Shown here one piece after another: positions 25,101-37,800 of a stretch of DNA of 64,000 nt. Made by a program: the position numbers and the translations under genes. Below the pieces are notes generated by a model, which was not told where the DNA came from, made no database searches, and was given only the letters and a program-made list of their open reading frames with translations. Source of the stretch: Exaiptasia diaphana (taxonomy: Eukaryota > Cnidaria > Anthozoa > Actiniaria > Aiptasiidae); contig NW_018388191.1 of NCBI RefSeq assembly GCF_001417965.1, positions 1,042,972 through 1,106,971 on the forward strand. Reading direction: 5' to 3'. Numbering within the stretch: position 1 is the stretch's first letter; each line of letters begins with the position of its first letter.

Positions 25101-25165
25101 TACATTGGTTATTATTAGACGCTATCACTAAAACAAACTGATTTTCGTTCAGGTTAAGTTCAAAA
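22144..25165. other. Intergenic region between two divergent secreted-protein genes
   Basis: About 3 kb, AT-rich. It must hold the promoters of the matrix gene (-) and the orphan at 25166 (+). A splice acceptor immediately upstream of the matrix-gene ATG (about 22150) implies a 5' UTR exon in this interval. No coding frame above background. Confidence 0.5.
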
Positions 25166-26429
25166 ATGTATCGTTTGGTTCTCGTGTGGTGTTTTGTTGC
25201 CATAGCTACAGCTGTCAAGGAATCACCAAAAAGAGGTAATTAACTAAAGGTTTATATAGATATGCTCAGTTTTACATGGAGATATTGATCAAAGGACGGG
25301 TAATGAAAAACAATCACGCCTATAAAATACTTCTTTCGTGTTGCGTTCACCAACTGAAAAAAAAAACGGAGGAAAAGTGCTGTAAGAATATGAAACACCA
25401 TTTGACGTTGTTGTTTAAACTGTGCGTTATTTTCTTGTAGACAGTATTCTGTCGTCCATCGATTCTGGTGAGATCCACAATTTCGATGAAGGCAAAGGTA
25501 CTCACGAACACGAGATCCGATCAGCCTTCCCCATCATGGATGCCTTCAAAGGTCACACACTGCTCACAGCAGACGACTTGAAGGACAAGAGAGAGTATGA
25601 TTACGGCGATGAGAGCACTATTGATAAAGCAGTACGAAATGCTCTCAGAAAACTGCACAAAAAGAAGAAATTGTACAACGATGCTATCTCTAAAGCAAAC
25701 CAAGATGTAACCACTACAGCTGTTCTTCCAGCCAAGAAAAACATCACAGCCCGGGAACTAGTGGACCAGGTGGTGAGAGATGAACTTAAAAAACATGGCC
25801 ACAATGAAAAAGAGTCAAACGATAAAGCTGCTGAGGAATTCAACGACTCCAATATAGGACCACCACCTTCTTCTGACGATGATGCGGACTCGTTCGAGAA
25901 GAATATTCACAAGAAGTTGGCACAGATTTCGTCCCTTGAGAACAAACTCACAAGTCTTGTAACTGATGTTAAGAAATATTTAAGAAAGAAGAAGTCTGAA
26001 GACCCCAGCAGTGATAACTTTGGATCACTACAAGACAATGATGATGTGGATCGTATCTTAGCTTATTCTGGCAACAAGAGAAACCAAATACCCCGCAGTC
26101 ACATTGAACTATTACAAAAGTTCCGCAATAATCCCGAACTAGTCGACAAGTACATTGATGGTATCTTAGATTCTAAAGACGAAAACACTGCTAACGGTGA
26201 GCAGCGGGACTTGCTACGCAAAAAAGAAACAGAAAGTGCCTTATTACGAGATGCCGTGCCAGGTGACATCAATTCTATTCCATTATCAAGACTAGAGAAG
26301 GAAAGTGACGATTACGACAACATGGCTACAGACAGAGGAATTGCAAGAGATGCATTGATCGAGTCTCCTTTCTCCATGCTTGATATCAAGAAGACCACAG
26401 GAAAGAAGTTTCGACACGATATCACTTGA
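25166..26429 (+). CDS. Secreted, highly charged orphan protein (352 aa)
   Basis: Two exons, 25166-25235 and 25441-26429, join in phase 1. Exon 1 is a signal peptide (MYRLVLVWCFVAIATA) followed by KESPKR, with KR at the exon border as a possible prohormone-type cleavage site. The mature part is rich in Lys, Glu and Asp (about half polar charged), probably helical or coiled coil (FEKNIHKKLAQISSLENKL), with acidic clusters (SSDDDADS). There are no cysteines after the signal, no repeats and no membrane segment. No family was recognised. Its position head to head with a secreted matrix gene makes an extracellular role plausible, no more. Confidence 0.8.
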
Positions 26430-27496
26430 ATAGACATTTACAAGGGGCTGAGACAAGAACTTTTGGTCTACATTTACTCAGCTCGCACAGACAGCCTTTA
26501 TTTCTATATTAAAAACCTAGTTAGTTAATTAGTTTTGATAAGCTTCTACGAATGCTTCTCGAACTTAAGGCAATATTTACGCAACCGGCGAGAACCACAG
26601 TCTGTGGGAAATTCAAAATGTTACTTGCGCGAGTGGCCGTCGCAGTAATCGTTAAAATCGCGGTAAATAAAAGCTGGAACATCTCACAGATAAGGCAAAA
26701 AAATATCATGAATTATTCATCATGAAATAATCTGAAAAGTTTAGAACCATCATATTTAAATACTATTTACAAAAAGAATACTTAAACAGGAGTTCAAAGG
26801 AAGGCTTTTTTCTAGTTGAGAATAATTATGTACCGTCGCAAAAGTAATACTTTACATTTTCATTGCAATAGAAATATTGATTCTGTTAATAAACAAGTTA
26901 TTTTGTACACGAAAAAAATGAATTTCAGTCTCGTAATGTGCATCATTAAATAGAGCAATGGTCTGTATATTCCAAAATCAATACACTTTCCTACTATGAT
27001 AATTCCTTATAATTCGTGCCTTCACGAGTCTCTCAAAGCTTTGTGCATCACACACGGGACGTTTCTATCATTTCTACTTTGCTTCGTTTGGATCCGATGA
27101 ACACGGAGTGGAAACATGAATTGATCACTCTATCTCCCTCGAGCCCTCAGTTTTTTATATCGCAAATCGCGCTGTTCATGTATGTCGTCTCCCCAGTCAT
27201 AGTCTTTGGAAGCTATTCTCTGTACTTATCAAATTTGCGACATAAAAAAAAAACAAGCAACATTTTCATTTCCAGGACACTCTCCCCTTAGTTTGACACT
27301 TTTTTAATAATAAAAGTTTATAAATTTACACCATAGTATCGTTGTAAATCATCAAGGATAAATTGTTTGTATTTTTATGTCAAGTGGAACGCAAGACGAA
27401 CAAGAAAATGATTCCGGATCCTTCAGGCGATATGACGATAAATGATTATTATGATTATAATATGCAAATTAATGTGATGCATCAGTAATATATCTT
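26430..27496. other. Intergenic region between convergent genes
   Basis: 3' UTR territory of the charged orphan (+) and of the acyl-CoA dehydrogenase (-). AT-rich with an AATAAA near 26669. No gene seen. Confidence 0.45.
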
Positions 27497-30400
27497 CTAC
27501 AGTTTTGGAGTGTAGAGTGGATGTCCGTTCATAACTAAATCAGTGTCCAGGTTATGATTCCTATAGAGACCTTGATTGCGGTTTGTTAAAACAGGCGTCA
27601 AGTCTTGAAAACACCATCTGCAACGATATATTACCAGGGAAATTAAATCACTGACGATAATCGTGATTAGAAGATTATTTGTTTGAACTTAATCTCAATG
27701 CAGAAATCACAAAATCAATCATTGCAATTGCTTTTCTGTGAGTTGTATAATATAATCATGATATTGTAGTAGTAAGTCAATGATTTCAGTTCTGATTTCG
27801 TATGAGTGAAACGACATGGCACAAGCAACCACGGAACAGTGGCAGAGTCTCCCTTGTATAGTATAAACAACATAAAAGAAACAAAACCCAGGAAAAATAT
27901 AACACATAGACAGTTGGGTAAGATCACAGCAAAAACGTAGCGCTACTTTAGCATACGAAATCTGCTCTTTGACAACAAGGATATGATGGTGACGCGGATA
28001 ATGACAGCTGGTGACACAACGATAATGACTAAGAAAGCAATAGCGCGGGCAATGGAAGAGGTGACGATGAAAAAAGTAATTAACTACCTTTTGGCGGTTT
28101 CTGCATCCACGATTGTTGCTTCCTCCCAAGATGCATGTTCAATTAACAGCGCACCTAAAATTACATGTAAAAGTGACTTAAAGTATCATGACATCCACTA
28201 ACAACACTGACTACAAAGCGTATGTAGTATATAGAATATATAGTAGGTGAATTGCTCTATTTCATTATATGACTTCACATCATACTATTGTTATAACATT
28301 AAGGATTATGGTCAACATAGTATAGCTTATCCTGTCCATACAAACTCATATAGTGCTAAACCACTCCTCTCGCGGAGAAACGCTTCAACTGGCTTGCTAA
28401 GAAACACGAAATAAGAGGCACGAAAGGGCTAAGGATCCGCCATCAATCGTCATGACATGAACCGGACCCTTACCCTGCCTTACCTTTCTACAAAAGCTAT
28501 GAAATAAAGAGTCAAAACTGTCATATTACCAATATAAATCCTGGCCAATGAGTAAGCGAAGTCCCTTGATGCAAGAGGTTGAGACAAGGTATCAAAGTTT
28601 TCAGGCAACATGAGATTTGAAACAGCTTGATCTAGTAAATCACATGATGATTTCAAAGCAGGGCTGTTAGCAGCTCTCGCCATCTTGGATAACACAGACG
28701 AATGAAAGGCACGAAGTACCTGGAAAAAAATGATCAAGATAAAAAATTTTGCCAACAATTAACCAGCCAAACTATAGGTTTTTTGTGCCTTAATTGGAGT
28801 AAGTCCGCAAAGTTAAATTCCAGCAATAACGTTTTGGATTCTATTAATTATGAATGCGTAACATTGCAGTAATATTAGATGTTCTAGTACCTGTCCATTA
28901 GTGTTGTGTATTGCTCGTAAGACATCCAGTGATAATACATTGGTAGTACCCTCCCATATTGGTAACACCTGAAGATAACAAATTAGATTTATAAAATCAG
29001 CATTGTAATAAATATGAACAACTATCGGTCCTGCACATCTGTACGTGTATTGCTTATAGTGTAGGATGCATTTTGTCTTTACTTTTTTTTCTTTCTCCTA
29101 CTTTCTCTTTCTTTCCATTTATTTTCTCTTTCATGTCTTGTTTCGTGATTTTGCTAATATAAATTGGAATATTTGTCCTCTTTTTGCCTTTATATTTCTT
29201 TTATTTTCTCTTTCCGTCTTTTTTCTTTTCCTTTTATTAACCCACCCATATATGGACCACCTATCTATGGCCCGCAGCAACAACAATTCTATGGGGCGCG
29301 TGGTACTTATTTTTTACCTGGGCATCTCTCATGATTCCAGGAAGACCTGTATCCTCTATGTAACCCTGGCCACCGAAACACTCCAAACCTTCTGATGTCA
29401 CCGACATTGCCTGGAAAAGTTACACAGGTCAATTATTGTTGAATATTTAGTAAAATAATCGACCATACAGTGACATAAGGCCTTGTTGGCATTGTCCGCA
29501 ATCCGTGTTGCCACATTTCGCTCATTTGATTTAAAAATCATCGATGTCTTGGAATGTCCGTGGAATAAATACTATATATTTTCTCAGTGGTGTAACGAAC
29601 AAAAAAAAATGAATTTTAAGCTGTAAATTACGTTTTTGATAAAAAAAACTGAAAGAAATATAAATTACTGAAGGGACTAAATAAACCTCCTGTCAAGTAC
29701 CGAGAAAAGTATGTTGGACTGACCAGGAAGTACATGCGAACTTTGTTCATTAATGTTTCCATGATATTTCGTTTCTGTACCTGTTTAGCGGTGTAGAGCT
29801 TTGATATCGGTGTCAAAAGTCTCAGCAAGTTTAGTTGTTCTTCATTCGCCATTTTACAATCGTCTAAACCAAGAAGTCGGCTGAGTTCCATCAACAGAAG
29901 AAAACTACCTCTTACTTCAACCTAAAAAAAAGAACAAATATAATATCCATTCTTTAACCCTTTGTAAATCTCTATTGAGCAAATATTAATGATGCTTAAA
30001 GCATTTATTTTATTCAACCAATCGCTTGTCTGTTCAATCGTTTTTACCTCCAGTCTCGCCAGTGTCTGCATATGCAAGGGATGGTCAATCAAACGTTTGC
30101 CAAACACAGATCTTCTGAGGCTGTAGTCCTTAGCGAGACTGACAATCCTTAAAAAAATATTTCTTAATATCTATCAACTGTCACTCAGAGGACAACTTCA
30201 GTCCAAACACGTTTATAACATTTAGACAGGATCTACATTGCATACTCCCCCTGATTTCTGTCTTACCTTCTCATGGCAGACACAGCTGAGATAGAATTGT
30301 GAATACGGCTGATAGTCAACATATTGGATATACCAGCGACGCCACGGCCTTCCTCACTTATCTAGGATGATAAAATACTGTCACAGTTACAGAATTATCA

Positions 30401-33400
30401 CCTCCAAACATAACGATAATCTTGATACAAATTTTGCCCAATAAACATGATCGCAAAGGATATTTCCGATTTGTTTTTTCCTACAAGATTGAAGGATGGA
30501 AAACTAAATATGTTGATTCAAAAACTCAATTACCTGATGTGCTACTGCTCCATCTAAAAGCAGCTCTGCAGTTGGTAGTTGCCGAGTTCCAAGTTTGTTT
30601 TTAAGTCTCTGGATTGAGCAAATGAATATATTCATGTAAACAAGTAATACTGCAAAAGTAGTAAGATAATTAACAATCTTACTTGCACTTCAATGTTGTT
30701 TAGTTTTCCATTTTCATCTCGCATTTCAAGATAAAACATTGTCAGTCCTTTTGATCCCTAGAAAAAGGTTTTTGAATGGTGCAGCTAAGAAATGAATGTA
30801 CTAGACATCTCCAAATTGGCAAGTTAAGATACATAGAGCATATAAAGAAATGGAAAATGTGAAATAATAAATGGAATTAGACAAAGAGGATTAAAAAAAG
30901 AAGATGCTTAGCCTAATAGGAAGAGAGAGAAGAAGAATACATTGAGTAGAAGATTGAAAGGTATGGAAGAAGAAGGGAGGAGAAAATGAGAAGGAGAAAA
31001 AAATGGAAACAGGCATGGCAAAGAAGACAGAAAAGTTTGAAAAGAAGATTGAAAAAAGACACAAAAGATGGTAAAAGAACTGGGAGAATGTACAGACAGA
31101 AAGAGGTTGTATAGATGAATCAAAAAGAGAGATTCAACAAAATCAAAAGAGAGATTCAGACAATACATACATTGATGAAAGATCCATCAGGCTGTTGTAT
31201 TCTTGCTAGTGTTAAGCACATGTCAGCATCAGTAGCTGAACTAAACCACTTGTAGCCATACAACCTGTAGGTACCATCGGTTTGAGGAATGGCTTGTGTT
31301 TCTGTACCATTAGCTTTAGCCAAACACAAATGACATATTATTGTTTTATTGTGACTTGACTCTGTATGGAAGCTGGTGACCTCACCTACGTCTGATCCTC
31401 CCTGCCTCTCAGTCATCCATTGCCCTGATGTCCAAAATACCCATGGATCAGTGCTGATAAGACTATCATATGCCTTCTGGAAGATTGTGTCTGTAAGCTT
31501 GCAAACCTTCATACAAGAGAAATTAACAATTTAATTGAAAAGCATTTTAAATACAACCTGACAAGCAGTGTTTTCACAGAACTCAATAACCAACTTTTGA
31601 ATTTTGCCTCGGTAGACAAACACAAAGGAATCAAGACGAGGTACTGTTCTTAAAGCTCAGTCATTTGTGAATTAAGACAATAGTTTTTCATGATTCACTG
31701 AGCTTTATGCACAGTGCCTCATCTTGATTCTTTTGTGTTTGATTACTGGGGCTGAATTCGCAGGTCAGCTATTTGTTTTACACTTTTGCTAGTATTTTTG
31801 TCAATTTGCAGCTTTTTAAATTTCAATTTAGTCATTTGTACAGATCTTGAGCCAGGTATTTTTCTTTACAGCCCTCCCACTCCGTCAATCTCTACATATA
31901 GACTACACATACCTCGATAGTCTTTGCTGCACCATCAGTCATTGCCAATGGACAGGAGTACAATCCAGATGATGGTGAAAACAGGTAAAGTTTAATAGTT
32001 TGGTAAATACGACTGGAAATTAATCAATAAATCTTGCATAAGATCATTTATTCTTTTGCAAAATTCATGTTAGAAATTCAAAATGTTGAAACAAATACGG
32101 TCAACTCTCTCGTAAGCGACCACCTCGGGATCAGGAAAAAGTGGTTGGAGATGGTCGCCTACGAGAGAGTTTTTACAGAGTGTATATGGGAAACAATTAT
32201 AACGGGAAATTTAAAAGGTGCTCGCTCACAGGATATGGTCGCTTACGAGAGTGGTCGTTCAAACTATATCATATCATATATTTAACTATCCTTGGGAACT
32301 GGGCGGCAGAAGGAGTCTTTTAGGGTTTAAGATCAACTGATAAGGATAAGATTGATGCAACAACTTTTTATGGTCTTTCTTCTATGAATGAGGAATGATG
32401 GATCATGCTACAATGCAGTCAATGGAAAGTACCTCCACTCCTGATATTTCCTGTTATAAGCAGTTGCTATCAAGCCTTCTTTAGCTGAAATATCGTGCAA
32501 CTGATTCCATGCATTACATGTATTGATGTGATCTATTCGTTGGCCCCAAGCATCAAAGTGGTCAAGGGTTGGAGGATTTTTCTCACATTCCCTACCCAAG
32601 TCATTGATATCTGTTGCAACTCTGTGACCAAACTGTACAAGATCTGGTGTAATTTCATCAAGAACCTAAACAAACCAACCAATATCATTATTAACCAATT
32701 CTCAAACATTCATCTGCGAAACACATAATTCTCAATTTCAAAAACACTTTTACAAGTGGCAATAACAAGCAACCATTTTTATGGTATACACCTCCGACAC
32801 CTCCCCAGTCCATACCTACAATTCCTAGATAAAACATGGGTTTATTATTGAATTTTTTTTTATAAATTGAAATAAGCTATATGCCCAGAAGAATATCTGT
32901 TACGCTGCCTAGTAAAGAAGGAAATAGCAGACAGTATCAAATGGTGCAACGTCCATCCCATCAGCTTGATCAACTACAATGCAACTGAAGAATTCACGAA
33001 AAACTGACCCCAGTATATTAGCTTACTAGACCACAAGGCTCGGGTCATGAAAAAAAAAGTCAAAATCGCGTTCTTCTATCAAAGAATAACACTTTGAAAA
33101 ATGCATTCAAACCTGTTTAGGTAGAATTCTCTTCAAGCAAGCTTTAAGATGAACATCCGTCGTAAACTGATTGTCAAGTTCAGGGGGGTCTTGAAAGAAG
33201 GTCCCTCGACGGGACCTACCAAACTCTTGCGTCGAATTCTTGACATTTTCAGCGCCTCTTGTATTTCCATCAAAAGCATGTTTTTCTAAGACAACAGAAG
33301 AACTGCATCTGACAGCAACATACTTAATATCCAGTAGAAACTGTCTTGAAATTGTCGTAAAATTCGGTGCTTTCGTGATTGCTTGATGCAGAGGTTTATG

Positions 33401-33415
33401 AAAACTGCGAATCAT
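27497..33415 (-). CDS. AidB-like acyl-CoA dehydrogenase family flavoprotein
   Basis: Fourteen exons, 2,007 bases, 668 aa: 33113-33415, 32433-32665, 31913-32012, 31171-31506, 30683-30757, 30534-30608, 30267-30361, 30048-30147, 29781-29921, 29318-29410, 28891-28968, 28530-28719, 28088-28154, 27497-27617. The FAD-site motif [14 protein letters not shown] and the terminal block [20 protein letters not shown] then [19 protein letters not shown] are diagnostic of the AidB/ACDH-11 subgroup. The Glu in IWEGT corresponds to the usual catalytic base. Family members are FAD-dependent and act on acyl-CoA, or in AidB bind DNA. Nematodes have relatives (acdh-11) tied to lipid homeostasis, while mammals appear to lack a close one. 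The long N-terminus is Arg/Ser rich ([16 protein letters not shown]), consistent with a mitochondrial presequence, though the C-terminal PKL resembles a weak peroxisomal signal. Confidence 0.93.
27790..27968. mobile_element. MITE, diverged relative of the element at 6267
   Basis: It begins with CTGATTTCGTATGAGTG and ends with the inverse CATACGAAATCTGCTCT, the same terminal signature as 6267-6436. It lies in the last intron of the acyl-CoA dehydrogenase gene. Interior sequences differ, so the two are separate family members. Confidence 0.7.
31616..31742. mobile_element. Short foldback element in an acyl-CoA dehydrogenase intron
   Basis: Left arm CAAACACAAAGGAATCAAGA pairs with the right arm TCTTGATTCTTTTGTGTTTG. 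Inner AAAGCTCAGTCA pairs imperfectly with TTCACTGAGCTTT. Total about 127 bases, non-coding. Confidence 0.7.
32096..32265. mobile_element. Degenerate inverted-repeat element in an acyl-CoA dehydrogenase intron
   Basis: Contains CTCTCGTAAGCGACCAC at the left and GGTCGCTTACGAGAG (its inverse) at the right, with further GGTCGCCTACGAGAG inside. Looks like a non-autonomous DNA element remnant. Confidence 0.6.
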
Positions 33416-34364
33416 CGCTCATCAGAAACTTAAAATAGTAAGTTATTCAGTGAAAAACTTCACAACTCTCATCATCATGTCTTCAGTATGGACTACATTA
33501 AACCTCTGAATGGTTTTCTTGGATTATATTTTACGAGAATGGACGATTTCAAATATAACCCATGCCAGAAGAAACCTATTCCAAAAGAAAAACATACCAC
33601 AGGAAGCCCAATCTTAGATCTTTTACGCACAGGAAACCCAAACAACATCATCGTGAAAAATGTTTTTATTATAAAAAGTGATCTCATTAAAATGTACTAG
33701 CAGTAATTAATAATAATCATGCTACATCTATTGTCCACGATGTCAACACATGAGTAATATAAAGCATGCTGGAGATCATTATAAATATATAATAAAAAAA
33801 TATACAAAAGCAAAAAAACCGTGTAGAATTATTTTGTGTACTCTTTCACTAAACGAAAGAATTCTAAGAGTGTTTTTTGTACAATTGTTTATGTACAAAA
33901 TTACAAAAATCGGTCATGTACAATATATAAACAACGAATCAAATTGTGTGCAAATATTGTTCGAGTCTTCTATCCAGGGGCGTTGCCGTTGCCACCAAGA
34001 ACGCACCACTCCGTATGGCTCCAAAACGCTGCAAAAATGAACTCAAAACACGATATATCTGTTGTTTTCTGCTAATGCTCTTGAAGAAAAAACTGGAAAA
34101 CAATAAGTACACACGTTGCACGTGTAATTGACACATCGTCCCAGCTACCATTCACAAGTTACCTGTAATCCTTCGTACTTTCTCTTAGTTTCTGAGTTGA
34201 AATGTTCCACCTGTTCTGCCATTATAAAAAATTCAAGGCTTGTAATCCGACGCTAAGATGACGGGATTTCTGAAATCCCCTCACGACATAGAACATTACA
34301 TAAAAATGAATACTGAAATACTGATACTGTTACGTCGCTGATGTCCATGAAGTGTAATATGACT
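33416..34364. other. Intergenic region upstream of the acyl-CoA dehydrogenase gene
   Basis: Must hold this gene's promoter. A possible 20-codon exon on the minus strand (34163-34222, MAEQVEHFNSETKRKYEGLQ) ends on a good donor but could not be joined in phase to anything. Confidence 0.4.
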
Positions 34365-34700
34365 CGTTCAGTTTGTCGTTGTATGACGTTGTAGGGCGAT
34401 GGATGATGCACATTAATGATGACGTAATACGAGTTGGTCAGTCAATGTCGTTGTATGACGTCGTAGGATGATGGTGACGCACATTAATGATGACGTAATA
34501 TGAGTTGCTCAGTAATTGTCGTTGTATGGCAGTATATGTAATGACGTCGTAAGGATGATGGATGACGCACATTAATGATGACGTAATATTGTCATTGTTG
34601 TTGTATAGCGGTATTTTTGTATGACGTTGTGGAATGGCAGCACACATGACGTAAACATTGATGACGTAATATGATATGATTGCAGAAGTCACTGTCGTTG
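34365..34700. repeat. Diverged tandem repeat of about 70-bp units rich in TGACGT motifs
   Basis: Three to four units, each with TCGTTGTATGACGTYGTA, GATGATGG and CACATTAATGATGACGTAAT. The motif TGACGTAA/TGACGTCG (CREB/ATF-like) recurs in every unit. It lies between the acyl-CoA dehydrogenase start and the 3' end of the AbfB gene. Confidence 0.8.
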
Positions 34701-34879
34701 AATGTCGTACATTTAGATCTGTCAAAAGAAATGATTCAAACTTTGGACGTTAGTTATATACTTTATTATTTCGCTAATATTTATTACAAAAATATACATA
34801 TTGTTCTCAACGGAGGAGAATGGTAATTATACAGACAGCCATAACGATCTTGGGACAAGGTTAATACTATGATCATTCA

Positions 34880-37800
34880 CTATCTACGATGTTGTTTTGT
34901 TTTTGTGATCGCCTTCTTTTTACTTACAGAAGGAAATGCTAACGCATGCGCACTGCAGCAGGTCACGTGACATCCGGGAACACACATGTTGTAGCACGAC
35001 TTGTCACAGGTATTGGGTACTAACGCTCTGTACGACAGCGGAGAGGCTGGTGACGAAGTAAGTGTGTTTGGTCTGTACGATAACAAGTCACTTCTTCTTC
35101 CTACCATGAAATGCATGATGGTTATTAATCACCTATGTATTTTGCTACCATATTGCTGCAAAACTCTAAGCCTAAAGAGCATTAATGAGACAATGGTTCA
35201 CTTCGCCATCTTGAAAGGTAGCCGTGCCTCTGCATCGAAACGAGACAAACGTTGAGTATGCAATGATAGAAACCTGTGAGGTGTAAAGGGAGGTTTTTTT
35301 CATTGTACACGCGCTTCGTCTCGCTTAAGGGGTGACTACCATTCAAGATGGCACAACTAGGAACCGTGTAGGAGACTATTGCATGATTTCCTACACAAGA
35401 TCACGCACTAGTACGTTACATGTACTTGACATTGACATGAATGACGTGACAAGTAAGATTGTAGATTTGGTATTACTAAGATACCTGTCGTTTTACAAAA
35501 TCCCCAAGACTTGTCGGTATCATAATTGGGCGTGGTCGCACACCAAAGATCCCCTGTACGTGCATGGGTGATACATTTATCGTAGACTGTATCTTGGAAG
35601 ATAAAAGGCATTGCACAGCACTTTCCAGCAGAGTTACCACCTGAAGTCTTGATGCACTTGATGGGCTCTTGCAAACAAGACACGTAACAATTCGTTTAGA
35701 GACATCCAAAACAAGAACTAACTACAGTAATATACTATGGGAATCATGGAACTATCCTTAATATAATAGGCATTGTCTATTGATTGCTTAGAAAACAAGA
35801 ACCAACTACAGTATATGGAAGTATATGGAAGTCATGGAACTATCCTTAATGTAATAGGCATGCATTGATTGCTTAAAATGTTTTCAATAAATATTTCAGT
35901 CAGGACAGCAATAAGAAAAACACTCAAGGGGATCAGAAAATACACACAAACTGAGGTGGTTAGTTACCAATAATAACAATAAAGTGCGCAATTCTGTACA
36001 ACACCGTAAACGAATTTGTAGAACAAGAAACAACAACACCAACCTGCACATGGCGTAAGGATACAAGCACGTGATTCCTTAGTAGTACCCAGGCACGCTC
36101 TTTTCGGTAAACATGTTCGACTTCTTGTCTGGAGCCCATTTCCACACGAGGCACTGCAAGGACCAAAGGGTGACCATTGGCTAAAACCATCGGCAGCAGT
36201 GGAACCAGTCGTTACGGTTTTTTTTATTTGTTCTGAAGAAAGTTTTTGCTCTTCAACTTTCAGAAAGGTTTCGATTTCTGTAAGAACAAAATCATAAGAA
36301 GAAATAATGCATTATAAATACTTTTGTGGAAGTTTTCGGCTTATACAAATGCACGCGTTCTCCCTATAAAGAGCTTCAGTGACTAAGTGAGAAGTTTTGT
36401 TCTTGGTTACTGTATTTTGAGTTTTGGAGCAATGTGACATAAATGATTTTAATCATTAAAACTCTTGATTAAACAAGCGCGCTCATGGTCGTTCATACTA
36501 TTGCTGAAATGGCGAAAAATTTCTGTATAGAGCACAACATTTCATATTGAACAAATTGTAGGAAGTCCCCAAGCTTTTCGCTGCCTGGGTGAAAATAAAC
36601 GGACGGTAAACAATGTCTAATCTAGTATTTACATTACCATCATTAGTAAACTGGCCGTTCTTTGATAGGTATATACTTCTGTAGGGTAAATCACAGGGTC
36701 CTGGAATAACTGTGATTACATTATTATTGTTCAGCAAGATGTCATCTTTATCGTCCAAGTCTTGTGCGTAGAAATGTACTTTGCGATCCTTGCGAGCATG
36801 CTTAAAGATCGTCTTGAGTTTGAACGTCTCTGCTGTCACCAGATAGCCTGCTCTTTTCATACTTGACACGATTCTAACCGGTTTGCGAATTTTGTTGTAG
36901 AACCTGATGCTTATGCACTTGTCTAGACAGCGCAAAATAAAATGATATCATTTAGTGATGGATGTGGGATGTGGAGTAGTCTAAATTAAGGACTGCGCAA
37001 TATTTATCAGGAGGGAGGGTTGAGAATCGAGAGGGGGGTCAAAAGCTAATTTTATGTGCTTAAAAAGGGGGTAACGTTTGGGGGGAGGGGTGTTGGGCGG
37101 GAATAGCTAAATTTTTCGTTTGTGCGGGGGAGCGGGCTCATTTTTCAACCACCCCTCTTGATAAATATTGCATAGTCCTTATATCAAGTGTTGATGTTGA
37201 TAAAGCAAGAATGACGAGCAACACCCAAAACGATATAAATTAAAACAGCGAAACACGAACCAAAAAAATAATAAAAAGCAAATGATTTGACAAAAACAAC
37301 AACAAACAATACCTCCCATGTTATAAACAGCTGTTTTCGGATCGATAACCTTTGGTTCTCTGCTGTTTGCCGGTGTCTCCCCAGATCCCCGCCCAGATCC
37401 TGGACTAGTAAGTGATTTAGTCTGTGATGTTGTTTGCGCTCCTGCCTCTTGAACGTTTCCCACCGCTACAAATTTAAACGATGGCGCCTTAGATGACGGT
37501 GGTAACTGGCTGGGCGGCGTTTTGTAGGCTGTATTACGGGACATCGTGAGGACTTTTCCAGGACGCATGGACCCAGGCCCTAACGGTTGTCCAACTTGAC
37601 CCACTCCCCATTTCGATGCATAATTCAATTTATTTGGATATTGGTACATTGGATTTTGGGAATTGTAAGTTGTCGAATAAGCCGTATTTTGTTTCTTGAT
37701 TCCGGATATGTACCCGGCATATTGCATACGGGGTATTGTCTTCATTGCTAAAGCCTTTCTTCGTAATGCATTAAGATATCGCATCCTTGCGACTTTGTAT

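Noticed and set aside
27719-28129. 136-codon minus-strand frame near the end of the acyl-CoA dehydrogenase
   Set aside because: Crosses an exon in the wrong frame and the MITE. The true last exons (28088-28154 and 27497-27617) keep phase and give a family-like C-terminus.
34163-34222. Possible first exon MAEQVEHFNSETKRKYEGLQ on the minus strand
   Set aside because: Good donor, but the nearest acceptor (exon at 34092) is out of phase and runs into a stop within a few codons, and it cannot join the acyl-CoA dehydrogenase exon either.
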